NCBI GenBank assembly: GCA_025464995.1
Contig: JAODMO010000055.1
Coordinates: 62,001 to 126,000, forward strand
DNA length: 64,000 nucleotides
Reading direction: 5' to 3'
Origin: Microbacteriaceae bacterium
GTDB taxonomy: Bacteria > Actinomycetota > Actinomycetes > Actinomycetales > Microbacteriaceae
Shown here: one piece after another, positions 8,946-20,813 of the stretch
How positions within the stretch are numbered: the stretch's first letter is position 1
Layout: the number at the start of each line of letters is the position of its first letter
Notes under the pieces: model-generated
What the model was told of the DNA's origin: nothing
What the model saw: only the letters and a program-made list of their open reading frames with translations
Databases searched by the model: none
Position numbers and translations under genes: made by a program

Positions 8946-10709
8946 GTGTCCACTCGACTTTCGCAGCTCTTCGTCCGCACCCTCCGTGAAGACCCCGTCG
9001 ATGCCGAGGTGGCGAGCCATCGCCTCCTCGTGCGCGCCGGCTACATCCGCCGCCAGGCGCCCGGCGTCTTCGCCTGGCTGCCGCTCGGCCTGAGGGTCAA
9101 GCGCAAGATCGAGGCCATCATCCGCGAGGAAATGGAGGCCGCGGGTGCACAAGAGGTGCACTTCCCCGGGCTGCTGCCGCGCGAACCCTACGAGGTGACC
9201 GGCCGCTGGACCGAGTACGGCGACGGCCTCTTCCGCCTGCAGGACCGCAAGGGCGCCGACTACCTCCTCGCCCCCACCCACGAGGAGGTCTTCACGCTGC
9301 TCGTGAAAGACCTCTACTCGTCGTACAAAGACCTGCCGCTGTCGATTTACCAGATCCAGGACAAGTACCGCGACGAGGCACGGCCGCGCGCCGGCCTGCT
9401 GCGCGGTCGCGAGTTCACCATGAAGGACGCCTACTCGTTCGACTACACCGACGCCGGGCTCGACGTGAGTTACCAGAAGCAGCGCGACGCGTATGAGCGC
9501 ATCTTCACCCGCCTCGGCCTCGAGTACGTGATCGTCAAGGCGGATGCCGGCGCCATGGGCGGTTCGCGCTCGGAGGAGTTTCTGCACCCGACCCCCGTGG
9601 GCGAGGACACCTTCGTGCGTTCCGCCGACGGGTATGCGGCGAACGTCGAGGCGTTCGAGACCGTGATCCCCGAAGCGCTGCCTTTTGACGGGCTGCCGGA
9701 GGCCCGCGTGTTCGACTCACCCGGCACCCCCACCATCCAGACCCTCGTCGACCTGGCCAACGCCCAGGAGGCGCGACCCGACCGCCCATGGACGGCGGGC
9801 GACACGCTCAAGAACGTCGTGCTCGCGCTCAAGCACATCGACGGCAGCCGTGAACTCGTGGTCATCGGTCTCCCCGGCGACCGCGACGTCGACCTCAAGC
9901 GCGTCGAGGTCGCGTTCGCGCCCGCCGAGGTCGAGCCCGCCAACGAGGCCGACTTCGCCCGAAACGCCGACCTGGTCAAGGGCTACATCGGCCCGTGGTC
10001 GCCCCTCGGTGCGGTGCTCGGCGAGGAGTCGGCGACGAGCATCCGCTATCTGCTCGACCCGCGAATCGTCGACGGCACGCAGTGGATCACGGGAGCGAAC
10101 GCCGACGAGAAGCACGTGCTCGGCCTCGTGGCCGGTCGCGACTTCACGGGCGACGGGTTCATCGAGGCGTCGACGGTCGTCGCGGGCGATCCGGCTCCGG
10201 ATGGCTCCGGGCCGGTCGAGCTCGCGCGTGGCATGGAGATCGGCCACGTCTTTCAGCTCGGACGCAAGTACGCCGAGGCGCTCGGGCTCCGCGTACTCGA
10301 CGAGAACGGCAAGCTCGTGACCGTGACGATGGGGTCGTACGGCATCGGCGTCACCCGCATTCTCGCCGTCATCGCGGAGAGCACCAACGACGGCAAGGGC
10401 CTCATCTGGCCGAAGAACGTCAGCCCGTTCGACGTGCACGTCGTCGCGGCAGGCAAAGAGCCGATCGTGTGGGAGACCGCCGAGGGTCTCGTCGAGGCGC
10501 TCGAGGCGAGCGGCAAGGACGTGCTGTTCGACGACCGGCCCAAGGTCTCTCCCGGGGTCAAATTCGGTGACGCCGAGCTGCTCGGGGTGCCGCTCATCGT
10601 CATCGTCGGCCGCGGCGCCGTCGACGGCATGGTCGAGTTGTGGGATCGCCGCACCAACGAGCGCACGCCGTACTCGGTGTCCGACCTCGTCGAGGCACTG
10701 CCGCGGTGA
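8946..10709 (+). CDS. proS: Prolyl-tRNA synthetase
   Basis: Charges tRNA-Pro with proline in the cytoplasm. The 587-aa protein is the bacterial type: a class II core with [10 protein letters not shown] and [20 protein letters not shown] (motif 2), an inserted editing domain in the middle (roughly residues 230-390), motif 3 [12 protein letters not shown], and a C-terminal anticodon-binding domain ending in [11 protein letters not shown]. The GTG start follows a -10 box directly. The moxR gene starts within 3 nt of its stop, so some read-through into the Bat-like operon is likely. Confidence 0.97.
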   Translation: MSTRLSQLFVRTLREDPVDAEVASHRLLVRAGYIRRQAPGVFAWLPLGLRVKRKIEAIIREEMEAAGAQEVHFPGLLPREPYEVTGRWTEYGDGLFRLQDRKGADYLLAPTHEEVFTLLVKDLYSSYKDLPLSIYQIQDKYRDEARPRAGLLRGREFTMKDAYSFDYTDAGLDVSYQKQRDAYERIFTRLGLEYVIVKADAGAMGGSRSEEFLHPTPVGEDTFVRSADGYAANVEAFETVIPEALPFDGLPEARVFDSPGTPTIQTLVDLANAQEARPDRPWTAGDTLKNVVLALKHIDGSRELVVIGLPGDRDVDLKRVEVAFAPAEVEPANEADFARNADLVKGYIGPWSPLGAVLGEESATSIRYLLDPRIVDGTQWITGANADEKHVLGLVAGRDFTGDGFIEASTVVAGDPAPDGSGPVELARGMEIGHVFQLGRKYAEALGLRVLDENGKLVTVTMGSYGIGVTRILAVIAESTNDGKGLIWPKNVSPFDVHVVAAGKEPIVWETAEGLVEALEASGKDVLFDDRPKVSPGVKFGDAELLGVPLIVIVGRGAVDGMVELWDRRTNERTPYSVSDLVEALPR

Positions 10710-10711
10710 CC

Positions 10712-11740
10712 ATGGGCACCACCCACCCGCGCATCACGCCCGCCGAGCTCGGTCGCGCGCGGTCGATCCTGGCGACGATCACCGGGTCGTACGGGCACAC
10801 GGTGGTCGGGCAGGATGGCCTGCGGTCGAGCCTTCTGGTCGCGCTCATGACCGGCGGCCACATCCTGCTCGAGAGCGTGCCCGGCCTCGCCAAGACGACG
10901 GCGGCCAAGGCCCTCGCCGACGCGGTGAGCGCGAGCTTCAAGCGCATCCAGTGCACCCCCGACCTGCTGCCGAGCGACATCATCGGCAGCCAGGTCTTCG
11001 ACTACGCGTCATCCAGCTTCTCGACCCAGCTCGGGCCGGTGCACGCCAACTTCGTGCTGCTCGACGAGATCAACCGGTCGAGCGCGAAGACGCAGAGCGC
11101 GATGCTCGAGGCCATGCAGGAGCGCCAGACGACGATCGGCGGCGAGATATTCCCGCTGCCGCACCCGTTCCTCGTGCTCGCGACGCAGAACCCGATCGAG
11201 CAGGAGGGCACGTACCGCCTGCCCGAGGCGCAGCTCGACCGCTTCCTGCTGAAGGAGGTGCTCGACTATCCGGCGTTCGCCGAGGAGATCGAGATTCTCA
11301 CGCGCCTCGAGGCGGGCGTCTATGACATCGACAGCACCGACGACGCGGACGATTCGACGGATGTCGCCCCCGCGACCGTCTCGATCGACGACGTGCTCTT
11401 CCTGCAGGCCGTCACCAAGCGCGTCTTCCTCGACGACTCGATCACCAACTACATCGTGTCGGCGGTCTACGTCACCCGGCACGCCGAGCAGTACATCGGC
11501 GCCGACCTCGCGGGCTGCATCGAGTACGGCGCGAGCCCACGCGCGAGCATCGCCTTCAGCAAGGCGGCCCGTGCCCTCGCGCTCCTCGCAGGACGCGACC
11601 ACGTCATCCCCGACGACGTAAAGGCGCTGCGTCACGTGGTGCTCCGGCACCGCATCATCCTGAACTTCGAGGCCCTCGCCGACAACGTCGTGCCCGAGAC
11701 CATCATCGATGCGGTCTTCGACGCCGTGCAGGCACCATAA
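10712..11740 (+). CDS. MoxR-family AAA+ ATPase
   Basis: AAA+ ATPase of 342 aa that probably acts as a chaperone on a VWA-domain partner. Walker A is ESVPGLAKTTAAKAL, Walker B is FVLLDEINR, and ATQNPIEQEGTYRLPEAQLDRF is the family-typical sensor stretch, here split by function: the NP-E-GTY part is sensor 1 and AQLDRF leads to the arginine finger. The start at 10712 (ATG) or 10706 (GTG) nearly abuts or overlaps the proS stop. It opens a run of six genes with overlapping or nearly touching ends (moxR, DUF58, membrane, VWA, VWA, TPR), the classic MoxR/Bat layout. Confidence 0.9.
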   Translation: MGTTHPRITPAELGRARSILATITGSYGHTVVGQDGLRSSLLVALMTGGHILLESVPGLAKTTAAKALADAVSASFKRIQCTPDLLPSDIIGSQVFDYASSSFSTQLGPVHANFVLLDEINRSSAKTQSAMLEAMQERQTTIGGEIFPLPHPFLVLATQNPIEQEGTYRLPEAQLDRFLLKEVLDYPAFAEEIEILTRLEAGVYDIDSTDDADDSTDVAPATVSIDDVLFLQAVTKRVFLDDSITNYIVSAVYVTRHAEQYIGADLAGCIEYGASPRASIAFSKAARALALLAGRDHVIPDDVKALRHVVLRHRIILNFEALADNVVPETIIDAVFDAVQAP

Positions 11741-11748
11741 GAGCAGCC

Positions 11749-12636
11749 GTGACCAGCCTCCTGCGTCGCGTCAAGTCGACCCTCTCGATCCGGGCGCACC
11801 GCAGGGTGCGCGGACTGCTCGAGGGGGAGTACACGTCGGTCTTCCACGGGCGGAGCATGGAGTTCGACGACCTGCGCCCGTACGTGCCGGGCGACGAGGT
11901 GCGCGACATCGACTGGAAGGCGACCGCGCGGCTGCGCACGCCCATGACGAAGCGGTACATCGCCTCGCGCAAGCACACCGTGCTCATCATCGCCGACACG
12001 GGCCGCAACATGGCCGCCCTGGCCGAGCGGGGCGACTCGAAGCGCGACCTCGCGGTGCTCGCGGCCGGCACCATCGGCTACCTCGCCATCCGGCACGGTG
12101 ACCGGGTCGCCCTCGTCGCCGGAGACGCCGACCACACGGCGTTCGTGCCGCCCGCGTCGACGGAGGCACACCTCGAGCGGATGCTGCAGCGCATTCATTC
12201 CCGCACCACGACGGATGCCGGGGCAAGCGACCTCACCCGCCAGCTGGAGTACGCCGCGCGCGCCTTCCGACGGCGCATGATCGTCTTCGTCATCGCCGAC
12301 GACCGGGAGCCCGGCGCTGAGGAGCAGCGGCTCGTGCGCCGCTTGTGTGTTCAACACGAGGTGCTCTGGCTCCGCGTGGGCGACGCCGATCTCATGCGCG
12401 AGGAGTGGAGCGGCTCAGGCATGCACGACGTGCACGACGAGTCGGTCATCCCCTCCTTTGTGCGCGGCGATGCGGCGCTGCGGGCCGAGTTCGCGGCCGC
12501 CGTCGCGGAGAGCGCCGCCAGGTCGGAAGACGTCTTCGACGGCTTCGCGGTGAGCAGCCGCAGGGTGGGCTCCGAGGCGGAGGTCGTCACCGGGCTCTTC
12601 CGGCTGCTGGAGGTGCATCGCCATGCGCGAAGGTGA
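11749..12636 (+). CDS. DUF58 domain protein
   Basis: A 295-aa member of the DUF58 family that almost always sits behind moxR. The family hallmark is visible: MEFDDLRPYVPGDEVRDIDW followed by KATARLRTPMTKRY, and the C-terminal half has a von Willebrand A-like core (VLIIADTGRNM at about residue 80 and FVIADDRE later). There are no long hydrophobic segments, unlike longer DUF58 proteins with N-terminal helices. Biochemical activity is unknown; by context it partners the MoxR ATPase. The next gene begins inside its last 14 nt. Confidence 0.85.
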   Translation: MTSLLRRVKSTLSIRAHRRVRGLLEGEYTSVFHGRSMEFDDLRPYVPGDEVRDIDWKATARLRTPMTKRYIASRKHTVLIIADTGRNMAALAERGDSKRDLAVLAAGTIGYLAIRHGDRVALVAGDADHTAFVPPASTEAHLERMLQRIHSRTTTDAGASDLTRQLEYAARAFRRRMIVFVIADDREPGAEEQRLVRRLCVQHEVLWLRVGDADLMREEWSGSGMHDVHDESVIPSFVRGDAALRAEFAAAVAESAARSEDVFDGFAVSSRRVGSEAEVVTGLFRLLEVHRHARR

Positions 12637-13087
12637 GTTCTTCCCGCCGGTGCAGTACTCGCCGCTCTGGCTCGCGCTCGGCGTGCTCATCATCGCCGTC
12701 ATCATCGGCTGGTACCTCTTCGCGCTGCTGTCTACCCGGCGCGCTCCCGCCCCCGCCGCGCACCTCGACGGGCCGCGTGCCTTCGACCCGCCGGTGCGCG
12801 AGGCCTACCTTCGGCGCATCGACGACGTTAACCGCCGCTACGCGGCCGGCGACGTGGGGTTCAGCGATGCGCACCACGAGCTGAGCGCCCTCGTGCGGTC
12901 GTTCGCGGCGGAGGCCCGCGGCATCCGGGCCCAGTACATGACCCTCGACGACCTCCGCAGGACGGAGCACCACGGTCTCGCGACGACGGTCGAGGCCCTC
13001 TACCCCGGCGCGTTCAGCGGCGCGGCGACCGGGAGCATCGACGCCGCGACAGCCAGGGCGAGCGAGCTGGTGCGATCGTGGAACTGA
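12623..13087 (+). CDS. Single-pass membrane protein of the Bat-like operon
   Basis: A 154-aa protein with one strong transmembrane helix near the N-terminus (about residues 13-35) and a cytoplasmic, helical, charged remainder. Position and size match the DUF4381-type protein that often lies between the DUF58 and VWA genes of MoxR operons, but the similarity is only in layout, so the family name is tentative. It overlaps both neighbours (14 nt upstream, 10 nt downstream), implying translational coupling. Its role may be to recruit the soluble complex to the membrane. Confidence 0.75.
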   Translation: MREGEFFPPVQYSPLWLALGVLIIAVIIGWYLFALLSTRRAPAPAAHLDGPRAFDPPVREAYLRRIDDVNRRYAAGDVGFSDAHHELSALVRSFAAEARGIRAQYMTLDDLRRTEHHGLATTVEALYPGAFSGAATGSIDAATARASELVRSWN

Positions 13088-14058
13088 TCCTCTGGTGGAT
13101 GCCGCTCGCGTGGTCGGTCGTGATCGTCGTCGTGGTGATCCTCGTGCGCCGCCGAGCCCGTCGCTCGGCGTCGGGCGCCTCGCTGCCGATCGCGCACCGC
13201 GACCGTCTCACGAGCCTCCCCGGCTACGCGCGAGCGGTGCGCCGCTACCGGCTCCTGCTCGCGGCGACCGTGGCGGCCCTCCTGCTCCTGCTCGTCGCCG
13301 CGGTCGCTCTCTCGGCGAGGCCGGCCGCCGTGACGAGCGTGCAGCCCCGCATGGAGAATCGCGACATCGTGCTCTGCCTCGACGTCTCCGGTTCGATGGT
13401 CGACTACGACAAGCAGGTGCTCGACGTCTTTGCCGACCTCGCCAAGCGCTTCACCGGGGAGCGCATCTCGCTCGTCATCTTCAACGCCTCTGCCGTGACG
13501 CGCTTCCCCCTCACGACCGACTACGACTACGTGGCCGAGCAACTCGCCGACCTGCGCGCCGAGTTCGACGCCGACGACAACGAGTACTTCAGTGGGACCC
13601 TCTTCGGCAACGGCTCCTCCCTCGTCGGAGACGGGTTGGCCTCGTGCGCCGTGCGATTCGACTCGCCCGGCACCGACCGCAGCCGCTCCGTCGTCCTCGT
13701 CACCGACAACCTGATCGCGGGCGAGCCCGTCTTCACCCTGGCCGAAGCGGGGGCGCTCGCCGAAGACGAGGGAGTGCGCGTCTACGGCATCAACCCGGGC
13801 GACACCGCGGCGAAGGCCTACCTGGCCGACCTGGCAACCGAGTTCCGCACCGTCGTCGAGGGCACGGGCGGGGTCTACTTCCCCCTCGACGACCCCGACG
13901 CCATTCCGTCCATCGTCGACCGCATCACCGCGGAACAGGCGGCGGCCATCACGGGCGAACCCGAGCTGATGCTGCTCGACGAGCCGGCGCCGTGGGTGCT
14001 GCCCGCCTTCCTCGGCCTCGGCGGGCTGTTCCTGCTCGCCTGGAGGCTGCGCCGATGA
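13078..14058 (+). CDS. VWA-domain membrane protein (BatA-like)
   Basis: A 326-aa protein with two N-terminal hydrophobic segments, a von Willebrand factor A domain (about residues 95-290) and a C-terminal transmembrane helix. The metal-ion-dependent adhesion site is intact: DVSGS in LCLDVSGSMVDY, with a downstream Thr/Ser-rich strand and LVTDNLIAG. This matches BatA-type proteins. It is probably folded or remodelled by the MoxR ATPase. Its stop overlaps the next start as ATGA. Confidence 0.85.
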   Translation: MELILWWMPLAWSVVIVVVVILVRRRARRSASGASLPIAHRDRLTSLPGYARAVRRYRLLLAATVAALLLLLVAAVALSARPAAVTSVQPRMENRDIVLCLDVSGSMVDYDKQVLDVFADLAKRFTGERISLVIFNASAVTRFPLTTDYDYVAEQLADLRAEFDADDNEYFSGTLFGNGSSLVGDGLASCAVRFDSPGTDRSRSVVLVTDNLIAGEPVFTLAEAGALAEDEGVRVYGINPGDTAAKAYLADLATEFRTVVEGTGGVYFPLDDPDAIPSIVDRITAEQAAAITGEPELMLLDEPAPWVLPAFLGLGGLFLLAWRLRR

Positions 14059-15089
14059 TCCTCGATCCCGTCGCTCCGCTGTGGGTGCTCGGCGCCGCCG
14101 GCGCAGTGCTCGTGACGTTCGCCGCGTGGCGACTCGCACGCTCCCGCGTGGCCCCCGAGCGGCTCGGCTGGGCGCTGCGCATCCTCGCCGTGCTCCTCCT
14201 CCTCGTCGTCGCGGCGCGGCCGGTGATTCCCGCCGACTCGGTGCAGCGCGCGCGCACGTCGGGCGGGCTCGAGGTCTACATCGTGGTCGACACCACGAGC
14301 AGCATGGCGGCCGAAGACTGGGCGGATGGCTCGCCGCGCCTCGACGGGGTGAAGGCCGACATCGAGCAGATCGTCACGGGCCTCGAGGGCGCCGGCTTCT
14401 CGCTCATCACCTTCGACGCGGAGGCCGTCCAGCGGGTTCCCCTGACTACGGATGCCTCGGCCCTCCTCTCGGCGAGCGGGGTGCTCTCGCAGGAGATCAC
14501 CTACTACTCACGCGGCAGCAGCATCGACGAACCGGTTGCCCTGCTCGGCGACGTACTCGACGAGGCCGAGGGGGAGAACCCCGGGCAGGACCGCGTGGTC
14601 TTCTACCTCGGCGACGGCGAGCAGACCGCGGCGCGCGAGCCCGGTTCGTTCGACGCCATCGCGCCACTCATCACCGGGGGAGCAGTGCTCGGCTACGGCA
14701 CGACGGAGGGTGCCCGAATGCGCCAGTTCTCGGGCTACGTCGCTCCCGGTGCCCCCGACCCCGACGCCTACATCCAGGACTTCAGCTCGGGCGAGCCGAC
14801 GGACGCGGTGTCACGCATCGACGAGGGAAACCTCGGCGCAATCGCGAACCAGCTGGGTGTCTCCTCCGTGCACCGCGACGCGGGCACCTCGCTCGCGCCC
14901 GTGCTCGCCGGTCTCGACGTGGGCGACGTCTCGGTCACCGACGGCGACAGCGGCACTCGCACCGAGCTGTACTGGATCGCCGCGATACCGCTCGGACTGC
15001 TCGCGCTCGTCGAGCTCGCTGGGCTCGTCTCCGCACTGTCCGAGGCGAGAGGCGCCCTCCGGCGCCCACGAGCGGAGGGGATCCGATGA
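14055..15089 (+). CDS. VWA-domain membrane protein (BatB-like)
   Basis: The second VWA protein of the operon, 344 aa. Two N-terminal hydrophobic segments are followed by a VWA domain with DTTSS (IVVDTTSSMAAEDW) as the metal site, and a C-terminal helix before a basic tail. The start ATG at 14055 overlaps the previous stop; the longer open frame upstream is the out-of-frame shadow of the first VWA gene. Tandem VWA genes at this spot are typical of BatA/BatB pairs. The Asp-Thr-Thr-Ser-Ser version still fits the DxSxS-like pattern but is less standard. Confidence 0.83.
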   Translation: MILDPVAPLWVLGAAGAVLVTFAAWRLARSRVAPERLGWALRILAVLLLLVVAARPVIPADSVQRARTSGGLEVYIVVDTTSSMAAEDWADGSPRLDGVKADIEQIVTGLEGAGFSLITFDAEAVQRVPLTTDASALLSASGVLSQEITYYSRGSSIDEPVALLGDVLDEAEGENPGQDRVVFYLGDGEQTAAREPGSFDAIAPLITGGAVLGYGTTEGARMRQFSGYVAPGAPDPDAYIQDFSSGEPTDAVSRIDEGNLGAIANQLGVSSVHRDAGTSLAPVLAGLDVGDVSVTDGDSGTRTELYWIAAIPLGLLALVELAGLVSALSEARGALRRPRAEGIR

Positions 15090-15775
15090 CGACCGAACGC
15101 CGTCGCAAGCGTCTCCGACTCGCCTACCTGGTCGGGTCTCTTCCGATCGTCGCGGCACTGCTCGTGCTCGCGGTCGTGCTCATCCGCCCCGCGTTCGTCA
15201 TGCACGGGGCGCTCGACCTCTACGACGGCGGCCGCTACGAGGCGAGTGCCGAGAAGGCGGGCACCATGCTCGACGACAACGTCATCGAGCCATACCTGCC
15301 GTACTTCAATCGCGGTGATGCGAAGGCCGCGCAGGAGCTGTACACCGAGGCGATCGACGACTTCGAGCGCGCGCTCGACCTCGCACCGGAGGAGCGGCGG
15401 TGCGACGTGCGCGTGAATCTCGCGCTGGGCTGGGAGCGGCTCGGCGACATCTACGCCGCAGGCGGGTATTTCCAGGGCGCCGTGCTGCTCTATCAGCAGG
15501 CAGCCGTCGTGATCGCCGACGGAGAGGAGTGCGTACCGCCCGATCTGTCCGGCGAGCAGTTGCAGGAGGCGGAGTCACGCGTGCAGGAGAAGCTCGACCA
15601 GGCCGACCGCCAACGCGAGGCGACCGACGCCCAAGGCGACGACCCCGGCGGACGGCAGGAGCAGCTCGACAAACTCGACCAGCTCGGGCAGCAGGGAGCC
15701 AAGGAGAAGGCCGACGGGGATGCCGCGGATCGCGGCGAGGGCCGCTCGTCGGGCTCCACGGAGAAGCCCTGGTAG
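15086..15775 (+). CDS. TPR-like membrane protein ending the Bat-like operon (BatC-like)
   Basis: A 229-aa protein with one transmembrane helix (about residues 13-35), a short helical-repeat region that reads as one or two TPR units (YEASAEKAGTML, YTEAIDDFERALDLAPEE, GGYFQGAVLLYQQAAVVI), then a Gln/Asp/Lys-rich, probably disordered coiled tail. BatC proteins in other phyla have this membrane-plus-TPR form. The ATG at 15086 overlaps the preceding stop (ATGA). It is the last gene before the nusA promoter. Confidence 0.75.
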   Translation: MTTERRRKRLRLAYLVGSLPIVAALLVLAVVLIRPAFVMHGALDLYDGGRYEASAEKAGTMLDDNVIEPYLPYFNRGDAKAAQELYTEAIDDFERALDLAPEERRCDVRVNLALGWERLGDIYAAGGYFQGAVLLYQQAAVVIADGEECVPPDLSGEQLQEAESRVQEKLDQADRQREATDAQGDDPGGRQEQLDKLDQLGQQGAKEKADGDAADRGEGRSSGSTEKPW

Positions 15776-15796
15776 CCGGGGACGACCGCGCTCGGG

Positions 15797-15850
15797 TAAC
15801 TTAGTCTGAGGTATTCGCGACCCACCAGGTTGCGGACCTAACAGATACCT
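15797..15850 (+). promoter_or_regulatory. nusA promoter and structured 5' leader
   Basis: A -10 box TAACTT lies at 15797-15802, predicting a start near 15809. The leader then contains nested inverted repeats: outer AGGTAT (15809-15814) with ATACCT (15845-15850), inner AGGT (15827-15830) with ACCT (15836-15839). GTGGAGG-type ribosome sequence follows before the nusA GTG. The fold could be a control element for nusA, or simply a stable 5' end. Confidence 0.4.
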
Positions 15851-15868
15851 GAATAGTGGAGGCCCTCA

Positions 15869-16873
15869 GTGGACATCGATCTGAGCGTGCTGCGTCTCAT
15901 GGAAAGAGAGCGCGAGATTCCGTTTGAGGAACTCGCGCACATCATCGAGCAGGCCATTCTCACGGCCTACCTCAAGCACTCCGGAGAGAGTGAGCAGAAG
16001 CCGGGTGAGGGAGTGCCTTCGCAGGCGCGCGTTCACCTGGACCGGAAGACCGGACACGTGAGCGTGTTCGTGGCGGAGTTCGACGACGAGGGAACCGTCG
16101 TCGGCGAGGCGGAGGACAGCCCCAGCGACTTCGGCCGCATCGCCGCCTTCGCCGCCAAGCAGGTCATCAACCAGCGCCTGCGCGACATCGCCGACGAGCA
16201 CATCCTCGGCGAGTTCCGCGGCAAGGAGGGTGACATCGTCGCCGGCATCATCCAGCAGGGACCAAACCCCCGGATGATCCACGTCGACCTCGGCACCGTC
16301 GAGGCGATCCTGCCCCCCGAGGAGCAGGTGCCCAGCGAGACCTACGCGCACGGCAGCCGCATCCGCGTCTACGTGACGAGCGTGGGCAAGGGCGCGAAGG
16401 GGCCGCAGATCACCGTGAGCCGTACGCATCCCGCCCTCGTCCGCAAGCTCTTCGCACTCGAGGTGCCGGAGATCGCGAGCGGACTCGTCGAGATCACGTC
16501 GCTCGCTCGTGAGGCGGGCCATCGCACCAAGATGGCCGTGCGCGCGACCGAGCCGGGCATCAACGCGAAGGGTTCGTGCATCGGCGAGCTCGGGCAACGC
16601 GTGCGCGCCGTGTCGGCCGAGCTGAACGAGGAGAAGATCGACATCGTCGACTACTCCGAAGACCTCGCCACGTTTGTGGGCAACGCGCTCTCACCGGCGC
16701 GGGTCACGAGCTCGTTCGTGATCGACGCAGCGACGAAGGCGGTGCGCGCACTCGTGCCCGACTACCAGCTCTCGCTCGCGATCGGCAAGGAGGGGCAGAA
16801 CGCCCGCCTGGCCGCGAAGCTCACGGGCGCACGCATCGACATCCAGCCCGACTCCATCCTCGACGACAAGTAG
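15869..16873 (+). CDS. nusA: Transcription termination/antitermination factor NusA
   Basis: RNA-polymerase-associated factor controlling pausing, termination and antitermination. The 334 aa contain the N-terminal polymerase-binding domain, an S1 domain (about residues 115-180, [19 protein letters not shown] at its end) and tandem KH domains ([14 protein letters not shown] and [16 protein letters not shown]). It lacks the C-terminal acidic repeats of enterobacterial NusA, as normal for Actinobacteria. The GTG start at 15869 follows a GGAGG site. In many actinobacteria rimP lies directly upstream; here a Bat-like operon is found instead. Confidence 0.96.
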   Translation: MDIDLSVLRLMEREREIPFEELAHIIEQAILTAYLKHSGESEQKPGEGVPSQARVHLDRKTGHVSVFVAEFDDEGTVVGEAEDSPSDFGRIAAFAAKQVINQRLRDIADEHILGEFRGKEGDIVAGIIQQGPNPRMIHVDLGTVEAILPPEEQVPSETYAHGSRIRVYVTSVGKGAKGPQITVSRTHPALVRKLFALEVPEIASGLVEITSLAREAGHRTKMAVRATEPGINAKGSCIGELGQRVRAVSAELNEEKIDIVDYSEDLATFVGNALSPARVTSSFVIDAATKAVRALVPDYQLSLAIGKEGQNARLAAKLTGARIDIQPDSILDDK

Positions 16874-16886
16874 CACATCGTTCGCT

Positions 16887-16967
16887 GGTTGAGTAGGAGC
16901 GCCAGCGACGTATCGAAACGCTCATCGGGCAGGTTTCGATACGCGCGCTCGAGCGCCCTACTCAACC
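16887..16967. repeat. Intergenic inverted repeat (REP-like, GATAC/CTCAACC family)
   Basis: A large imperfect palindrome fills the nusA-ylxR gap. Outer arms GGTTGAGTAGG (16887-16897) and CCTACTCAACC (16957-16967) match perfectly over 11 bp; inner arms GTATCGAAAC (16910-16919) and GTTTCGATAC (16933-16942) match over 10 bp; the loop is 13 nt. Similar elements recur in Microbacteriaceae intergenic regions as far as I recall. As RNA it would be a very stable stem, able to act as a processing site, attenuator or terminator inside the nusA operon. Confidence 0.8.
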
Positions 16968-16991
16968 CGCGCCCACCGATCTGGGGGTAGT

Positions 16992-17285
16992 ATGGAGAGC
17001 GTTAGAACTTGCCTCGGTTGCCGAGTGCGCTCCGATCGATCCGCGTTATCGCGGGTCGTGGTGCGCGAGGGCGTCGTTGTTGCCGATGAATCGGCAACGC
17101 TTCCCGGCCGGGGCGCGTGGGTACATCCCACGGTTCAGTGCGTAGAAGCCTCAGTGAAGCGCAAGGCCTTTGGCCGGGCGTTTCGTTCGAGTGTCGCGGT
17201 CGATACCGCGCAGCTGCTCGCGGCTATCGCAACTATGCATACAGGCGGGATCCCGACGGGATCCCATGAAGAACAGGCTGATTGA
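16992..17285 (+). CDS. ylxR: YlxR (DUF448) RNA-binding protein
   Basis: Small 97-aa protein of the YlxR family, normally between nusA and infB. The N-terminus shows the conserved [10 protein letters not shown] signature followed by LSRVVVREG and the ...GRGAWVHPT...C segment; the family fold binds RNA and is linked to translation or regulation, but the exact role is debated. The start ATG matches the family N-terminus. It is separated from nusA by the inverted repeat and from infB by 87 nt. Confidence 0.9.
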   Translation: MESVRTCLGCRVRSDRSALSRVVVREGVVVADESATLPGRGAWVHPTVQCVEASVKRKAFGRAFRSSVAVDTAQLLAAIATMHTGGIPTGSHEEQAD

Positions 17286-17372
17286 CCTATGGACAACTAA
17301 TGAGCGGCTCGAAATGAGTTCCGTCCACTAATGGTCTGCCCCTGTCCGGGCGCAGACCCAGACAGGAGAATT

Positions 17373-20171
<2,799 letters not shown>

Positions 20172-20189
20172 CCAGACACCGGGCGATCT

Positions 20190-20251
20190 CGATACGGTCG
20201 TGGACGGCCTGCTCAACCAGCTGGATGAGCAGGCCGCTCGCGGCCGTATCG
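20190..20251. repeat. Second intergenic inverted repeat, infB-rbfA gap
   Basis: Nested palindrome: outer arms CGATACGGTCG (20190-20200) and CGGCCGTATCG (20241-20251) pair over 11 positions with one wobble; inner arms GGCCTGCTCA (20206-20215) and TGAGCAGGCC (20226-20235) are a perfect 10-bp stem around a 10-nt loop that itself contains CCAGCTGG. It shares the GATACG and CTCAACC words, in the same order, with the element at 16887-16967, so both look like one repeat family. Confidence 0.8.
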
Positions 20252-20284
20252 CCACTTCTACTACTACAAAGGCAGGGTTTCACA

Positions 20285-20788
20285 ATGGCCGACCAGGCTC
20301 GCGCCGCCAAGATGGCGGACCGCATCAAGGTGATCATCGCGAAGGCCCTCGAGCGCGGGGTCAAGGATCCGCGGCTCGGGTTCGTCACCATCACCGACGT
20401 GCGCGTCACGGGTGACCTGCAGCACGCGTCGGTGTTCTACACCGTCTACGGCTCCGACGACGAGCGCGCCGACACGGCGGCGGCGCTCAAGTCGGCGACC
20501 GGGATGCTGCGCAGCGAGGTGGGCAAGAACATCACCGCACGCCTCACGCCCAGCCTCGAGTTCATCCCCGACGGAATCCCCGAGAACGCCGCGCTCATCG
20601 AGTCGCTGCTGACCGAGGCCCGCAACCGCGACGCCGCGTCGGAGTCGCTCGCCAAGACGGCCCAGTACGCCGGCGACGAAGACCCGTACGTCAAGCCACG
20701 GGTGTACTCCGACGGCGACGACGACCTCGACGACGACGACGACGACCTCGACGACGACGCCGTCTTCGAGTCTGGCCCTCGCCCCTAG
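20285..20788 (+). CDS. rbfA: Ribosome-binding factor A
   Basis: 30S maturation factor that binds near the 5' helix of 16S rRNA. The KH-type fold is visible in the first 110 residues (MADRIKVIIAKALERGVKD, RLGFVTITDVRVTGDLQHAS, LEFIPDGIPENAALI). The protein is 167 aa, longer than the usual 115-130, because of a C-terminal tail dominated by Asp runs (about residues 145-160). The ATG at 20285 is chosen because it matches the family start; an upstream in-frame ATG at 20225 lies within the inverted repeat. End of the nusA-infB-rbfA block. Confidence 0.94.
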   Translation: MADQARAAKMADRIKVIIAKALERGVKDPRLGFVTITDVRVTGDLQHASVFYTVYGSDDERADTAAALKSATGMLRSEVGKNITARLTPSLEFIPDGIPENAALIESLLTEARNRDAASESLAKTAQYAGDEDPYVKPRVYSDGDDDLDDDDDDLDDDAVFESGPRP

Positions 20789-20813
20789 CCCCCTGCCTCG
20801 CGAGGCCCGGCTC

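Noticed and set aside
20795-20806. Perfect 12-bp palindrome GCCTCGCGAGGC between rbfA and mutY
   Set aside because: It has no loop, so it cannot form a stable RNA hairpin, and such palindromes are common in GC-rich DNA.
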